64,000 nt of DNA from Idiomarina sp. MD25a (GTDB taxonomy: Bacteria > Pseudomonadota > Gammaproteobacteria > Enterobacterales > Alteromonadaceae): positions 1,060,842 to 1,124,841 of the forward strand of contig NZ_MDGT01000003.1 in NCBI RefSeq assembly GCF_001870515.1, read 5' to 3'. A program made the position numbers and the translations under genes. Shown one piece after another: positions 18,307 through 27,058 of the stretch. Position 1 is the first letter of the stretch. Every line of letters starts with the position of its first letter. The notes beneath the pieces were generated by a model, which was not told where the DNA came from, ran no database searches, and was given only the letters and a program-made list of their open reading frames with translations.

Positions 18307-19863
18307 TCAATCTGATACAGCGCTGGCGAGCACAATTTTATTCCTGCCGGTTCTCTTAGCCTCGTATAGTGCTTTGTCGGCTGCATCAAATAATGAGGTT
18401 AACGATTGGTTGACTTGCTGTAACTCAGCGATCCCAACCGATACGGTGATCCTAATATCTTCTGATCTAAATTTGAAAGGGATATTACGGATACGATCGC
18501 ACGCTTTCTCTAAACGTGCTTGCGCGTCGCTAATCGATGTATTGGGGAAGAGTATTACGAACTCTTCGCCACCGTAACGACACACAAAATCTGCTTCATT
18601 GACTGCCTTTCTTAACATACTTGCAATCACTTGTAACGTTTTATCGCCTGCGCTATGGCCAAAATTGTCGTTGATCCGTTTAAAAAAGTCGATATCTAAT
18701 ACGGCAATACTCAACGGTTCTCGTGTACGCTTGAAGCGTTGTTCTTCAACACTCATACGCTCTTCGAGCGCTGCTCGATTAGGCAGTTTAGTAAGACTGT
18801 CCTGTAAACTTTTAAATTTTTGCTCCGCCAATTTTTGTTTGTAGTGGTGCACTTGCTGCTCGAAGTGGGTCAGCTTGCTTGTCAGTTTTGATGTTGTACG
18901 TTCAAACTGCTGTCTTTCCTTATTCTCCAGCGCCAATTTCTCTTGCAGTGTTTCATTGAGGCGACTCAAGTGGCCTGCCACTTCTTGTTTAAGTGTTTCT
19001 AGATGCTGTGCTCCCTGTACAGAAGCGTTTAATTGATCAACATTTGATTTGAGTTGCTGATTAAGCATCGAGTTATCTTTTTCGTAGTGGCTACGCTCCT
19101 GCACACTCTGGCTTAATGTGCCTTGAACGGCCCCTAAGGTCTGTGAGATCTCAAGTAAGAAATTTTGAGCAGACTGACGTTCTAAATTGACACCGTCGAT
19201 AATGGTCTCAAGCAAACTGACCATAGCCGTTAGTAACTCGCTGGTACTCAACTTTCCTTTAAGCTGTCGTGTGAGCGCAACAAGTTGTTTCTCCGTCGAG
19301 CCGGTAAACTCTAACTGGGCAATCAGTTTAACTACGATTTTTTGCTCTTGGCTGTAATCTTGCTTGGGTTGTTCAACGATATTATGGCCTAAACGCTGGC
19401 AGTATTTTAATAGACTGATCAGCAGTGGCATATAATGGATGATCGACACATGTTGAGACTGGGTTGAGTCAATAATGCGTTGTAGCTCTGCGCGACTTTC
19501 TTGACTCAGCGCTGGTTGTTTTTTTAACCAGGCAATGGCCTCGATCGTGGCTTCATGAGATGCCTTTAAATTACGTTGTACATGATGAGTAACCGACTGA
19601 ATGTGAGTTTCGGATTCAGCCATAACGGGCTTTAATTGCTCCATGCCACTGTTTCGTTGTAGCAAACCACGTAACTTTGTCAGCGAACTATCGAGGTTTT
19701 GGTCTAAGCCCCCGCATGCATAAGAGAGTTGTGTGAGCATGTTTGAAAAGTGAGTCCAATCGTGTTGGTATTCGTCTTCGAGCTGTTTGCGCGACTGGAT
19801 GGTTTGGTTGAGTCGCTTTTCAAGAATTGCTAGTTTTTCTTCGGCCGAATTCGATTGATTCAA
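18307..19863 (-). CDS. Diguanylate cyclase (GGDEF) with long helical N-terminus
   Basis: Soluble 518-residue protein making cyclic di-GMP. The C-terminal GGDEF domain (about 350-515) has active site RYGGEEFVILFPNT, with LPNRAALEERM and DIDFFKRINDNFGHSAGDKTL for metal and GTP binding. The usual inhibitory RxxD site upstream of GGEEF reads NEAD, so product inhibition through the I-site is probably absent. The N-terminal 350 residues are helical, with Gln/Leu-rich coiled coil at about 250-350, and no PAS, GAF or membrane segment that I recognise. First gene of the leftward operon with ppnN. Confidence 0.92.
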   Translation of the reverse strand: MNQSNSAEEKLAILEKRLNQTIQSRKQLEDEYQHDWTHFSNMLTQLSYACGGLDQNLDSSLTKLRGLLQRNSGMEQLKPVMAESETHIQSVTHHVQRNLKASHEATIEAIAWLKKQPALSQESRAELQRIIDSTQSQHVSIIHYMPLLISLLKYCQRLGHNIVEQPKQDYSQEQKIVVKLIAQLEFTGSTEKQLVALTRQLKGKLSTSELLTAMVSLLETIIDGVNLERQSAQNFLLEISQTLGAVQGTLSQSVQERSHYEKDNSMLNQQLKSNVDQLNASVQGAQHLETLKQEVAGHLSRLNETLQEKLALENKERQQFERTTSKLTSKLTHFEQQVHHYKQKLAEQKFKSLQDSLTKLPNRAALEERMSVEEQRFKRTREPLSIAVLDIDFFKRINDNFGHSAGDKTLQVIASMLRKAVNEADFVCRYGGEEFVILFPNTSISDAQARLEKACDRIRNIPFKFRSEDIRITVSVGIAELQQVNQSLTSLFDAADKALYEAKRTGRNKIVLASAVSD

Positions 19864-20091
19864 AACTCACTCTCGCACAGGGTATCTTTTCTGGTCATAC
19901 GTTCATTGTATACCATAGGATTGTAAATATTCGATGAAAGCAGGTAAAAATTTATTTTTGCGTATCTCATTAAACGGTAAAAACTGCCCTCTAATCGCAC
20001 AGACTCCCGCTTAACGCCACATCATGCTACGCTTAGCTCGCTTATCTACTATTAAAAACTAGAACAAGAGAACTCATCATAAGGAGTTAAC

Positions 20092-21885
20092 GTGTTTAAG
20101 AAATCTTTATTAGCGCTCGCCGTTTGCGCATCAACATCGGTTTGGGCTGATGTTGACTATCACATTGATTTGACCGAACCGACTCATCATACCGGTCAAG
20201 TGGATATTGTGTTTCCCGATGTTGAAAGCAATTATATCGACGTCAAGATGCCTGCTTGGCGTACTGGCTATTATCGTATATTAAATCTCGCCAATGGCGT
20301 GCGTGATTTTGCTGCCACTTCAGAAGAGGGTGAGACGTTAAACTGGGAAAAAATTGATAAAAGCACGTGGCGCATTCATTTGCCTGAGTCGGCACAAGGG
20401 GATGATGTCAAAGTTAACTATCAAATTTATGCGAATCAGCTAGGACGTCGTAGCCGCCATATCGATGACTCGCACGCGTATTTGGATGCCTCTGCGGTGT
20501 TTATGTATGCTGATGCTTACCGTGCTGAGCCCGTTACGGTTAGTCTTGATGTGAAAGAAGGGTGGCGCAGTGTATCAGGCATGGAAAACCAAGGTGCGCA
20601 TACGTTTGTTGCGGATAACTGGGATATCCTAGTTGACTCGCCGATCGAGACCGGAATCAATGAGCTTTATAAGTTTACTGTGGACGATCGTAACTACGAA
20701 GTCGTCTTTTGGGGCGAAGGTAATTACGATGCTGAAAAAACCGTCGACGATTTAGAAAAACTGGTGCAACAGTCGCAAAATATTTGGCAAGGTCACCCCT
20801 ATCAGCGTTATGTCTTTATGATCCACGCAACGTCAGGTGCCGGTGGTGCGACCGAACATCGCAACTCGACCATCATCCAGCGACCACGGTACAGTTATGC
20901 AAGCCGAGATGATTACCTTAGCTTCTTATCAACCGCCTCTCACGAACTGATCCACACTTGGAACGTTAAAGCGTATCGCCCCGAGGCTTTGGTTCCTTAT
21001 GATTATCAGAAAGAAAATTACACGGATCTTTTCTGGCTGGCTGAAGGCTCAACAAGTTATTTCCAAAACCACTTGTTGATGCAAGCGGATATTATGACAA
21101 CGGATGAATATTTCGAACGTGTGGCTTCGAGCATTGAGCGTTACTACGGTAAACCCGGGCGCGAAATTATGTCGGTAGCAGAAGCTTCGTTTGAAGCGTG
21201 GAGTGACCAATACGGTGATCGCGCTCACAACTTCTCAGTGAACATTTACTCAGAAGGCGCGATGGTGTCATGGTTGTTAGATCTGGCGTTAATTGAACGC
21301 ACCGATGGTGAAGTGACTTATCGCGATGTTCATAATGCACTTTATCAGCGCTTTGATGCCGATGAAGAAGGGTTTAATAGCGACGATGTCGTCGCTATTT
21401 TAGATGAGTTGACTGGCCAGTCGTGGCAGCAATGGTGGGATGAACATGTTAATTCGCCGGCTGCTAATATTCAGTTTGACGAATTGTTGAATACTGTCGG
21501 TATGAAACTCACATTTGCTTCAGCTGATGAACAAAAACCGTGGGCCGGTTGGCATGGTAAAGCAGCAGCTGAGGGTATTGAACTGGTTCAAGTAGAGCGA
21601 GGTTCGCCTGCTTGGGAGGCCGGCTTTACTCCAGGCGATGTGGTGGTTGCGTATGATGGCAAGCGCGCTGCAGGCGGACGCTTCGACGAAGCACTCCAAG
21701 AGCGCGAAGTTGGCGACACAGTCGAAGTCACATTCTTCCGTCGTGACCAACTTCATACCGCTGAATTAGTGCTGGGTGAGGAGCAACATGCAGGTGCGAA
21801 AATTGAGCCGGTAGAGCAACCTTCTGCTAAGCAGAAAGCGCGCTTCTTACAGTGGCTACAAATTCCACACCCGAATGCCAGCTAA
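20092..21885 (+). CDS. M61-family glycyl aminopeptidase with PDZ domain
   Basis: Exported zinc metallopeptidase, 597 residues. A signal peptide (FKKSLLALAVCASTSVWA) is followed by the M61 N-terminal beta domain, then the zinc site SHELIHTWNVKAY (His284, Glu285, His288) with Glu318 in WLAEGSTSYF as third ligand. The PDZ domain is at about 490-570 (GSPAWEAGFTPGDVVVAYDG). It acts in the periplasm on N-terminal Gly/Ala of peptides in characterised relatives. TAAGGAG precedes the ATG. A 228-bp gap without obvious ORF separates it from the divergent cyclase gene; it converges with queF 2 bp away. Confidence 0.92.
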   Translation: MFKKSLLALAVCASTSVWADVDYHIDLTEPTHHTGQVDIVFPDVESNYIDVKMPAWRTGYYRILNLANGVRDFAATSEEGETLNWEKIDKSTWRIHLPESAQGDDVKVNYQIYANQLGRRSRHIDDSHAYLDASAVFMYADAYRAEPVTVSLDVKEGWRSVSGMENQGAHTFVADNWDILVDSPIETGINELYKFTVDDRNYEVVFWGEGNYDAEKTVDDLEKLVQQSQNIWQGHPYQRYVFMIHATSGAGGATEHRNSTIIQRPRYSYASRDDYLSFLSTASHELIHTWNVKAYRPEALVPYDYQKENYTDLFWLAEGSTSYFQNHLLMQADIMTTDEYFERVASSIERYYGKPGREIMSVAEASFEAWSDQYGDRAHNFSVNIYSEGAMVSWLLDLALIERTDGEVTYRDVHNALYQRFDADEEGFNSDDVVAILDELTGQSWQQWWDEHVNSPAANIQFDELLNTVGMKLTFASADEQKPWAGWHGKAAAEGIELVQVERGSPAWEAGFTPGDVVVAYDGKRAAGGRFDEALQEREVGDTVEVTFFRRDQLHTAELVLGEEQHAGAKIEPVEQPSAKQKARFLQWLQIPHPNAS

Positions 21886-21887
21886 GC

Positions 21888-22718
21888 CTACTGCCTCGCA
21901 AGGCGCTGCCCTAAGGGTGGCGCCTTTTCAAAATTAGAACGGAACGGATTAATATCCAGACCACCTCGACGCGTGTAACGGGCGAAAACAGTCAGTTGCG
22001 TAAAGCCCAAGCGGTGTAAATCCATAAAAATGCGTTCCACACACTGCTCGTGAAACTCATTATGGCGACGAAAGCTGATCAAATAACGCAATAAACTGGC
22101 TTTATCAATGCGTGGCCCCGTGCCATGGATAAACACTGACCCCCAATCCGGCTGATTAGTGATCAAACAGTTTGATTTGAGTAAATGGCTATGTAAGTTC
22201 ACCGACTCGACAACTTGTGGATCGACTTCAAGTAAATTCGGCTGATAGTCATAGGTGTCAATTTCTATGTCTTGCGCGTCAATGCATTCACCCGGAAAGT
22301 CGGCGATTGGGGTGTGAGTATATTCATTCAATGAGCTAAGACTCACCATGACCTCGGCACCGGCGCAGGCGGACAAATCGTGCTGCATGATATCCGCAAC
22401 GGTTTGCCAATCTTCAAACCGGCTCTCGTTAAAGCTATTCAAATAAAGTTTAAATGACTTTGACTCAATTAAGTTAGGGCTATCACAGGGCACAGAAAAT
22501 TCAGCAATAGCGACTTGCGGTAAGCCTTTAGTGTTCAACCAAGAAACTTCATACCCGGTCCAGTCGTCTTGACCATTGAACGGGAGCGGTTGAGTTATCC
22601 CTATGGGTGTGCGATTCAGTTCGCGAGCAACAGCATGTAACTGGCTCGGATCGTAAGTGGTCGGGTAATCAGTCGCTTTACCCAGATTCAAGTGAGCGAG
22701 CGGGTCGCTTTTTTGCAT
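21888..22718 (-). CDS. queF: NADPH-dependent 7-cyano-7-deazaguanine reductase (two-domain type)
   Basis: QueF, 276 residues, reduces preQ0 to preQ1 in queuosine synthesis. It is the long (YqgN-type) form: [12 protein letters not shown] in the N-terminal half and the active-site Cys184 in [17 protein letters not shown] with NEFHEQC in the C-terminal half, all matching E. coli QueF. A 56-bp region separates it from divergent syd; it is too short for a preQ1 riboswitch and I see none. Confidence 0.95.
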   Translation of the reverse strand: MQKSDPLAHLNLGKATDYPTTYDPSQLHAVARELNRTPIGITQPLPFNGQDDWTGYEVSWLNTKGLPQVAIAEFSVPCDSPNLIESKSFKLYLNSFNESRFEDWQTVADIMQHDLSACAGAEVMVSLSSLNEYTHTPIADFPGECIDAQDIEIDTYDYQPNLLEVDPQVVESVNLHSHLLKSNCLITNQPDWGSVFIHGTGPRIDKASLLRYLISFRRHNEFHEQCVERIFMDLHRLGFTQLTVFARYTRRGGLDINPFRSNFEKAPPLGQRLARQ

Positions 22719-22774
22719 TGATGCACTCCATGGTAAACTAAATAAACGACACTATTTTACGCTGTTAAAAGGAA

Positions 22775-23353
22775 ATGCACCAGATGAACCCTGTATCCAC
22801 TGAGCGCGCCGTGAGCGGTTTATTAGAGCGTTACATCGAAGTCATCCCAGAGCCCAAAACCGAGTGGGTTGAAGAATGGGATGCTGAGATATATCAACAA
22901 CGGATGGGTGAAGAACAGGTTATTTGGCGACCTATAAGACGTGATGAGTCACAAGATTTTACTGCGCTCGAGTCGGCATTAGGTATATCGTTTCATGACA
23001 GCGTGAAACGATTATTTGGCGATTGGTTTAGTGGTGACCTTAGTCTCATCTTTACCCACGATGAGACAACCCAACCAATAAGTTTTGAATTGCTGATGCC
23101 GCAATGCCTCGAAGATGCCGATCGGTTGCTGCAAAATCTGACGGGTCACATATTGATGAAGCGCAAATTGAAGCAGCCTATCACGATTTTTATCGGTATT
23201 TTACATGAGCACGACGATTGTCTGGTCTCGGTCGATAACTCCACAGGAGAGGTCGCACTTGAATGGTTAGGAAAGCTACAGCACCAAACCTTAGCGGTCG
23301 ATCTCGCTACCTTTTTGTCACATTGTCAGCCATATTGTGGTGAAAATGACTAA
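22775..23353 (+). CDS. syd: SecY-interacting protein Syd
   Basis: Cytosolic Syd, 192 residues (E. coli 181), which binds SecY and is thought to check translocon integrity. Conserved blocks VIWRPIRRDESQDFTALE, FSGDLSLIF, LTGHILMKRKLKQPITIFIG and NSTGEVALEWLGK match the family. The start could be ATG 22775 or 22784; AAAGGAAA favours the first by spacing from either. Divergent from queF as in several gammaproteobacteria. Confidence 0.93.
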   Translation: MHQMNPVSTERAVSGLLERYIEVIPEPKTEWVEEWDAEIYQQRMGEEQVIWRPIRRDESQDFTALESALGISFHDSVKRLFGDWFSGDLSLIFTHDETTQPISFELLMPQCLEDADRLLQNLTGHILMKRKLKQPITIFIGILHEHDDCLVSVDNSTGEVALEWLGKLQHQTLAVDLATFLSHCQPYCGEND

Positions 23354-23416
23354 TTATTAGGGCTTAAATACCGTTAGGAAAATTATATAACCAATAAAAA
23401 CATAGTGTTACAGCTT

Positions 23417-23432
23417 TGGCCTGCTTTTTGCT
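23417..23432 (+). promoter_or_regulatory. Candidate sigma-54 promoter
   Basis: TGGCCTGCTTTTTGCT matches the -24/-12 pattern TGGC-N7-TTGCT, with GG and GC exactly ten bases apart. It lies 64 bp upstream of the DUF3192 lipoprotein start inside a 142-bp gap. No enhancer-binding site was identified and a chance match is possible. Confidence 0.35.
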
Positions 23433-23495
23433 TTAATTGTCGTGAGTGCGCCAATTAGCACAATTTATAAAATAACTAAAAATCGGAGATTGATA

Positions 23496-23873
23496 ATGGA
23501 ATTCAGAAAGCTTGCATTGATTGGACTTGCGGGGATGATGACGCTGTCACTATCGGGATGCATTGTTGTCAGTGAGCCTAGTTGGGATAAAGACGATCCG
23601 CAGTATGATCAAATTCACGATGAGCGGGGCAACCGTCAGGCGATCGCTAAACTTGCCTTAAACGCGGATTTTGAATCAGTTCGTAACAATCTCGGCACGC
23701 CTGATTTCAGTGAACGTTGGATTGAGGACGATAATGAGTACCAAGTCCTTTTTTACCGCACGCAGCGTGTCCACGCAGACGGTATGACCACAAAAGATGA
23801 GTGTACTCCGATTGTTTTCAAAAATGGCGCGTTGATTGGTACGGGTCAGATGGCACTCGACAAGGTAATGTAA
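23496..23873 (+). CDS. DUF3192 lipoprotein
   Basis: A 125-residue predicted lipoprotein: signal LALIGLAGMMTLSLSGC ends in a lipobox with Cys near residue 21. The mature part has NADFESVRNNLGTPDF (SmpA/BamE-like hinge) and FYRTQRVHADGMTTKDECT, the DUF3192 block shared with the protein at 16542-16916. I chose ATG 23496 because CGGAGA precedes it and the signal peptide starts there; an upstream in-frame start at 23442 would add an implausible leader. No function is established. Confidence 0.87.
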   Translation: MEFRKLALIGLAGMMTLSLSGCIVVSEPSWDKDDPQYDQIHDERGNRQAIAKLALNADFESVRNNLGTPDFSERWIEDDNEYQVLFYRTQRVHADGMTTKDECTPIVFKNGALIGTGQMALDKVM

Positions 23874-23918
23874 TCGGAGTAGGTTGGTGATAGCGCACTA
23901 CTTAAAAGGAGAGCTGCT

Positions 23919-24554
23919 ATGCCAACCGAAGTTGCCGTATCAACACAGGACGTTGAGCTTGTAGAACTGGATGTATGCCAGCTCAATAGCGTAGCGTCCT
24001 TATTGTTTCAAACCTACCAAAACGATGCGCTGATGCAGCGTATCTTCCAAGTCGATAAAGCGGATTATGAAAAGCGTTTACGAGCAGCGATCCGCGAAGA
24101 GCTGATCGCTCAATGGGACAATGAACAGCCCATTATCGCGGCCATGCACGACGATGCGCTACTAGGCGTAGTGTGTCTGTCAAAAGTTGAACAGCAGTTT
24201 GGACCAACCAGTCGTTGGAATTGGTACATTTCGATGTTACTCACAGCAGGTTGGGTAAGCACACGTTATGTATTGGAAAAAGAACGCCAAATTAAGTCCT
24301 TGCTTAAAGACCAGCCTTGTTATTTGATTTCTTTCATTGGCGTCGCCGAACAGTATCAGCAGCAAGGAATCGGACGGCTATTATGTCAAGCTGCGCTGCA
24401 GGAAAGTGTCGAACGCGGTAACGTTAAGCAGTTAGCGGTATTTATTTCTGACCAGCAACAGCATCAGTTTTTCAAGCATTGTGGGTTTTCTCAGCAGCAC
24501 GCGCTCGACGTTCATGACGTACCTGGCGCACTGCTTACCCTCGCCGTCGACTAA
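23919..24554 (+). CDS. GNAT-family N-acetyltransferase
   Basis: GNAT acetyltransferase, 211 residues. The acetyl-CoA motif is LISFIGVAEQYQQQGIGRLL (Q/R-x-x-G-x-G), followed by AVFISDQQQHQFFKHCGF, the usual C-terminal strand-helix. Substrate unknown. AAAGGAGAG precedes the ATG. It follows the DUF3192 lipoprotein by 45 bp and converges on the DUF3301 gene with a 4-bp overlap of stops. Confidence 0.86.
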   Translation: MPTEVAVSTQDVELVELDVCQLNSVASLLFQTYQNDALMQRIFQVDKADYEKRLRAAIREELIAQWDNEQPIIAAMHDDALLGVVCLSKVEQQFGPTSRWNWYISMLLTAGWVSTRYVLEKERQIKSLLKDQPCYLISFIGVAEQYQQQGIGRLLCQAALQESVERGNVKQLAVFISDQQQHQFFKHCGFSQQHALDVHDVPGALLTLAVD

Positions 24555-24862
24555 CTAGGCTCACGAAAAGGCGGCAGGTCGACGGCGATCAATTGGCTGT
24601 TATGCAAGGTCAAGGTTCCTTCATAACGTGAAGTACCATCGCTGCTAAAGCCCATAATAAAACAGCTTCGCCAGCCCGGTTGACGACCTTTAAAAGACCA
24701 GCGCGTGCTGACCTTTTCTAAATCTAACATTTGCAGCCGTTGTTGCTTGCAATACCAAAGCGCGTGTTGATAAGCGTGCTCTGTTTGACGTCGATGTTGC
24801 CAGAATAACCAAGCAACACATAACAATAATAAAAACAACAGGACATCGAATAGAGTAATCAT
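24551..24862 (-). CDS. DUF3301 membrane-anchored protein
   Basis: A 103-residue protein with one N-terminal helix (about 4-22, LFDVLLFLLLLCVAWLFW) and a small C-terminal domain: HALWYCKQQRLQMLDLEKVSTRW is typical of DUF3301. It overlaps the DUF3549 gene by 4 bp. The pair sits beside yqcC-truC and near syd, a neighbourhood common in gammaproteobacteria. Function unknown. Confidence 0.87.
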   Translation of the reverse strand: MITLFDVLLFLLLLCVAWLFWQHRRQTEHAYQHALWYCKQQRLQMLDLEKVSTRWSFKGRQPGWRSCFIMGFSSDGTSRYEGTLTLHNSQLIAVDLPPFREPS

Positions 24863-25911
24863 GATGTTTGCCGAGCCTTAAGTTGAAGTAGCTGCTGTTT
24901 TACCTCTGCTGATATATCATTTTGGGCTATTTTACGCAGTACTAAAGGGCGTAATTCTGGCAATGACGCAGCGTCTTCAAATAGCGCTTGAAACCATGGC
25001 TGTTCAAGCTCAGCAATGCGCTCAAGGTAGCACTCAAGCAACTCATTATGTTGTAGAGCGGGCCACAAACGAGCGCCTAATACTGTTAAAGTATTGGCAT
25101 CGACGGGTTGCTTTAACAACGTCAGTAATACTTTTTGTAGGCGCTTATCGTTGCTTGTGCTCGCTAGCGCGCGAAGGGCGTACAAAGCCCGTGTTTCGTT
25201 TGCTTCCGTCAATTCATTCAGGTAGAAGTCGCGTAACTTTGCGGGTATTGAATGTTGCTCTAACGCTTCCGCGAGATAGCGTTGTACTGTGGGCGCATAA
25301 TCTGTGTAACGCTCAGTAATCGCGGTTGCCAATTCAGGCAGATTCATCAAACGAGCGGCACAATCATGCAATCCTTGTACGCCGATATGCTGCCAATCAG
25401 AGTGCTTACCCATCAAGTACTCAAATGTAGTATCAAAGTATTGACTCGGCGCCGCTTGTCGCTGAGTTGAGATACGTGCGTGTAGCGCTGCGCGTTGAGT
25501 TTCGCTCGGAGTGAACAAGTAGGGGTTATGCTTTAGCTGCTCCTCTTGCTCTTCGGTTAGCGCATCAGTGATTTGCTGACCTAATGCGGATACAACATAT
25601 TCAAGATATTGGTCGCGCGCTGCAAGGTTCAAAAGTCCGCGCTCATCGAGTGGAAACTTTAAGAACCAAAGATAGTCCTGCTGAGGTTCACTTTTATGAC
25701 GAAACAGAATAGCCAAGTGCGCGTGATGAGCAAGCGGAAATGGGTGAGGCTGCTGTTGATGTTCAATCGCAGCAAACGTCTCCAATGAAATTTCGCTGAG
25801 TCGACGACCTAGATCGAAGACCTGAAACTCGGTGTTACCTGCTGCTAAAAACTCACCAATGGTTGCTATCTTATCAGTCACTAAACTTCTCCGCGCTTGA
25901 ATTTCATTCAA
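24859..25911 (-). CDS. DUF3549 protein
   Basis: Cytoplasmic protein of 350 residues. The start (KIATIGEFLAAGNTEFQVF, DLGRRLSEIS) and LWFLKFPLDERGLL mark DUF3549; the C-terminal half (about 180-340) looks like HEAT-type helical repeats. It is first in a two-gene operon with DUF3301 and divergent from yqcC across 63 bp. Function unknown. Confidence 0.87.
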   Translation of the reverse strand: MNEIQARRSLVTDKIATIGEFLAAGNTEFQVFDLGRRLSEISLETFAAIEHQQQPHPFPLAHHAHLAILFRHKSEPQQDYLWFLKFPLDERGLLNLAARDQYLEYVVSALGQQITDALTEEQEEQLKHNPYLFTPSETQRAALHARISTQRQAAPSQYFDTTFEYLMGKHSDWQHIGVQGLHDCAARLMNLPELATAITERYTDYAPTVQRYLAEALEQHSIPAKLRDFYLNELTEANETRALYALRALASTSNDKRLQKVLLTLLKQPVDANTLTVLGARLWPALQHNELLECYLERIAELEQPWFQALFEDAASLPELRPLVLRKIAQNDISAEVKQQLLQLKARQTS

Positions 25912-25974
25912 TTTTCAATCAGTATTGTCGCCATTATATCGGTTATCAAACCTAATGTGGTAATGGAGTCTCCG

Positions 25975-26319
25975 ATGGAGCAGTATCAAAAAGCGGCTCG
26001 GCTACTCGATCGTATTGAGCGAGAATTGAACAGCTTGGGCCTCTGGCAATCCGACCAGCCGCCAGTCGACGCGCTGGATAGCCAGCAACCTTTCGCCATG
26101 GATACCCTCGAGTTTCATCAATGGCTGCAATTCATCATGATACCGCGAATGTGGTCATTGATCGATGCAAAGCAACCGTTACCTGACTCGATCGCGGTCA
26201 GTCCGATGGCAGCACACTCTTATCGCAATGCGATCGAACAACATGAGCAACTCATCGAATTAATTCGTGAATTTGATGTCCTGTTAAGCGGCTCAGATCC
26301 GCTGCAAGACGATGTCTGA
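25975..26319 (+). CDS. yqcC: YqcC family protein
   Basis: A 114-residue DUF446 protein. SQQPFAMDTLEFHQWLQFIM with IPRMWSLIDAKQPLP matches E. coli YqcC closely. ATG 25975 is chosen because GGAGTC lies 5 bp upstream and the product then has the family length; an in-frame upstream start at 25897 would overlap the divergent gene. It overlaps truC by 8 bp, as the pair is also coupled in E. coli. Function unknown. Confidence 0.9.
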   Translation: MEQYQKAARLLDRIERELNSLGLWQSDQPPVDALDSQQPFAMDTLEFHQWLQFIMIPRMWSLIDAKQPLPDSIAVSPMAAHSYRNAIEQHEQLIELIREFDVLLSGSDPLQDDV

Positions 26320-27031
26320 CTCCGAGCTATTGACTATCGTCTATCAAGACGAATACCTCGTGGTAATCGACAAGCCCAGCGGTTTATTGGTGCATCGTAG
26401 TTGGATCGCCTCGGACGCAAAACAGTTCGCTATGCAAATGCTCCGAGACCAACTCGGGCAACATGTTTTTCCTGTGCACCGACTTGACCGACCTACATCT
26501 GGGGTATTGGTGTTCGCGCTGTCTTCGGAGATAGCACGTGCGCTTAACGAACAGTTTGCCGAGCGTGATATTAAAAAAACCTATCACGCCGTTGTACGGG
26601 GTTATGTCGATGATGCTGGCATTATCGATTATGCGCTAAAAGAAGAGCACGATAAAATTGCTGATAAACAGGCACAAGCCGATAAGCCAGCTCAGGATGC
26701 TGTCACAGAATACATGTGTATTGACCGCGTAGAGCTTCCTTTCAAGGTCAGTAAAAAACATGATACGAGCCGCTACTCATTGGTGAAACTCATGCCTAAA
26801 ACAGGGCGTAAGCATCAGTTACGTCGGCATATGTCGCACATTAGACATCCAATTATTGGCGATACACGGCATGGGGAAGGGCGACACAATCGTTTTTTCC
26901 GAGATCACTTTGACTGTCACCGCTTATTATTGGCAGCCACCGCAATCGAATTTCGACACCCAGTGACAGCCGAACAGCTGAGTATTGAGATTGAGATTCC
27001 AGACATACTAAAACGCCCGTTTCATCAGTAA
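26312..27031 (+). CDS. truC: tRNA pseudouridine(65) synthase TruC
   Basis: RluA-family pseudouridine synthase, 239 residues, forming pseudouridine 65 in certain tRNAs. The catalytic Asp is in HRLDRPTSGVLVFAL; KTGRKHQLRRHMSHIRHPI and GDTRHG are further family motifs. It overlaps yqcC and a hairpin terminator covers its stop codon. Confidence 0.93.
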   Translation: MSDSELLTIVYQDEYLVVIDKPSGLLVHRSWIASDAKQFAMQMLRDQLGQHVFPVHRLDRPTSGVLVFALSSEIARALNEQFAERDIKKTYHAVVRGYVDDAGIIDYALKEEHDKIADKQAQADKPAQDAVTEYMCIDRVELPFKVSKKHDTSRYSLVKLMPKTGRKHQLRRHMSHIRHPIIGDTRHGEGRHNRFFRDHFDCHRLLLAATAIEFRHPVTAEQLSIEIEIPDILKRPFHQ

Positions 27032-27037
27032 CGGGCG
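27014..27037 (+). terminator. Hairpin terminator at truC stop
   Basis: CGCCCGTT (27014-27021) pairs with AACGGGCG (27030-27037) around an 8-nt loop, followed by CTTAGTT. The T-tract is weak. It overlaps the truC stop and faces the dapD end, so it may serve both directions. Confidence 0.6.
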
Positions 27038-27058
27038 CTTAGTTAGTACAAATAGATG

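Noticed and set aside
19864-20091. Small gene or RNA in the 228-bp gap between the cyclase and M61 peptidase genes
   Set aside because: No reading frame with a ribosome site and no convincing stem-loop or promoter-terminator pair was found; likely just divergent promoters.
22719-22774. preQ1 riboswitch before queF
   Set aside because: Only 56 bp are available, and no preQ1 aptamer pattern is visible.
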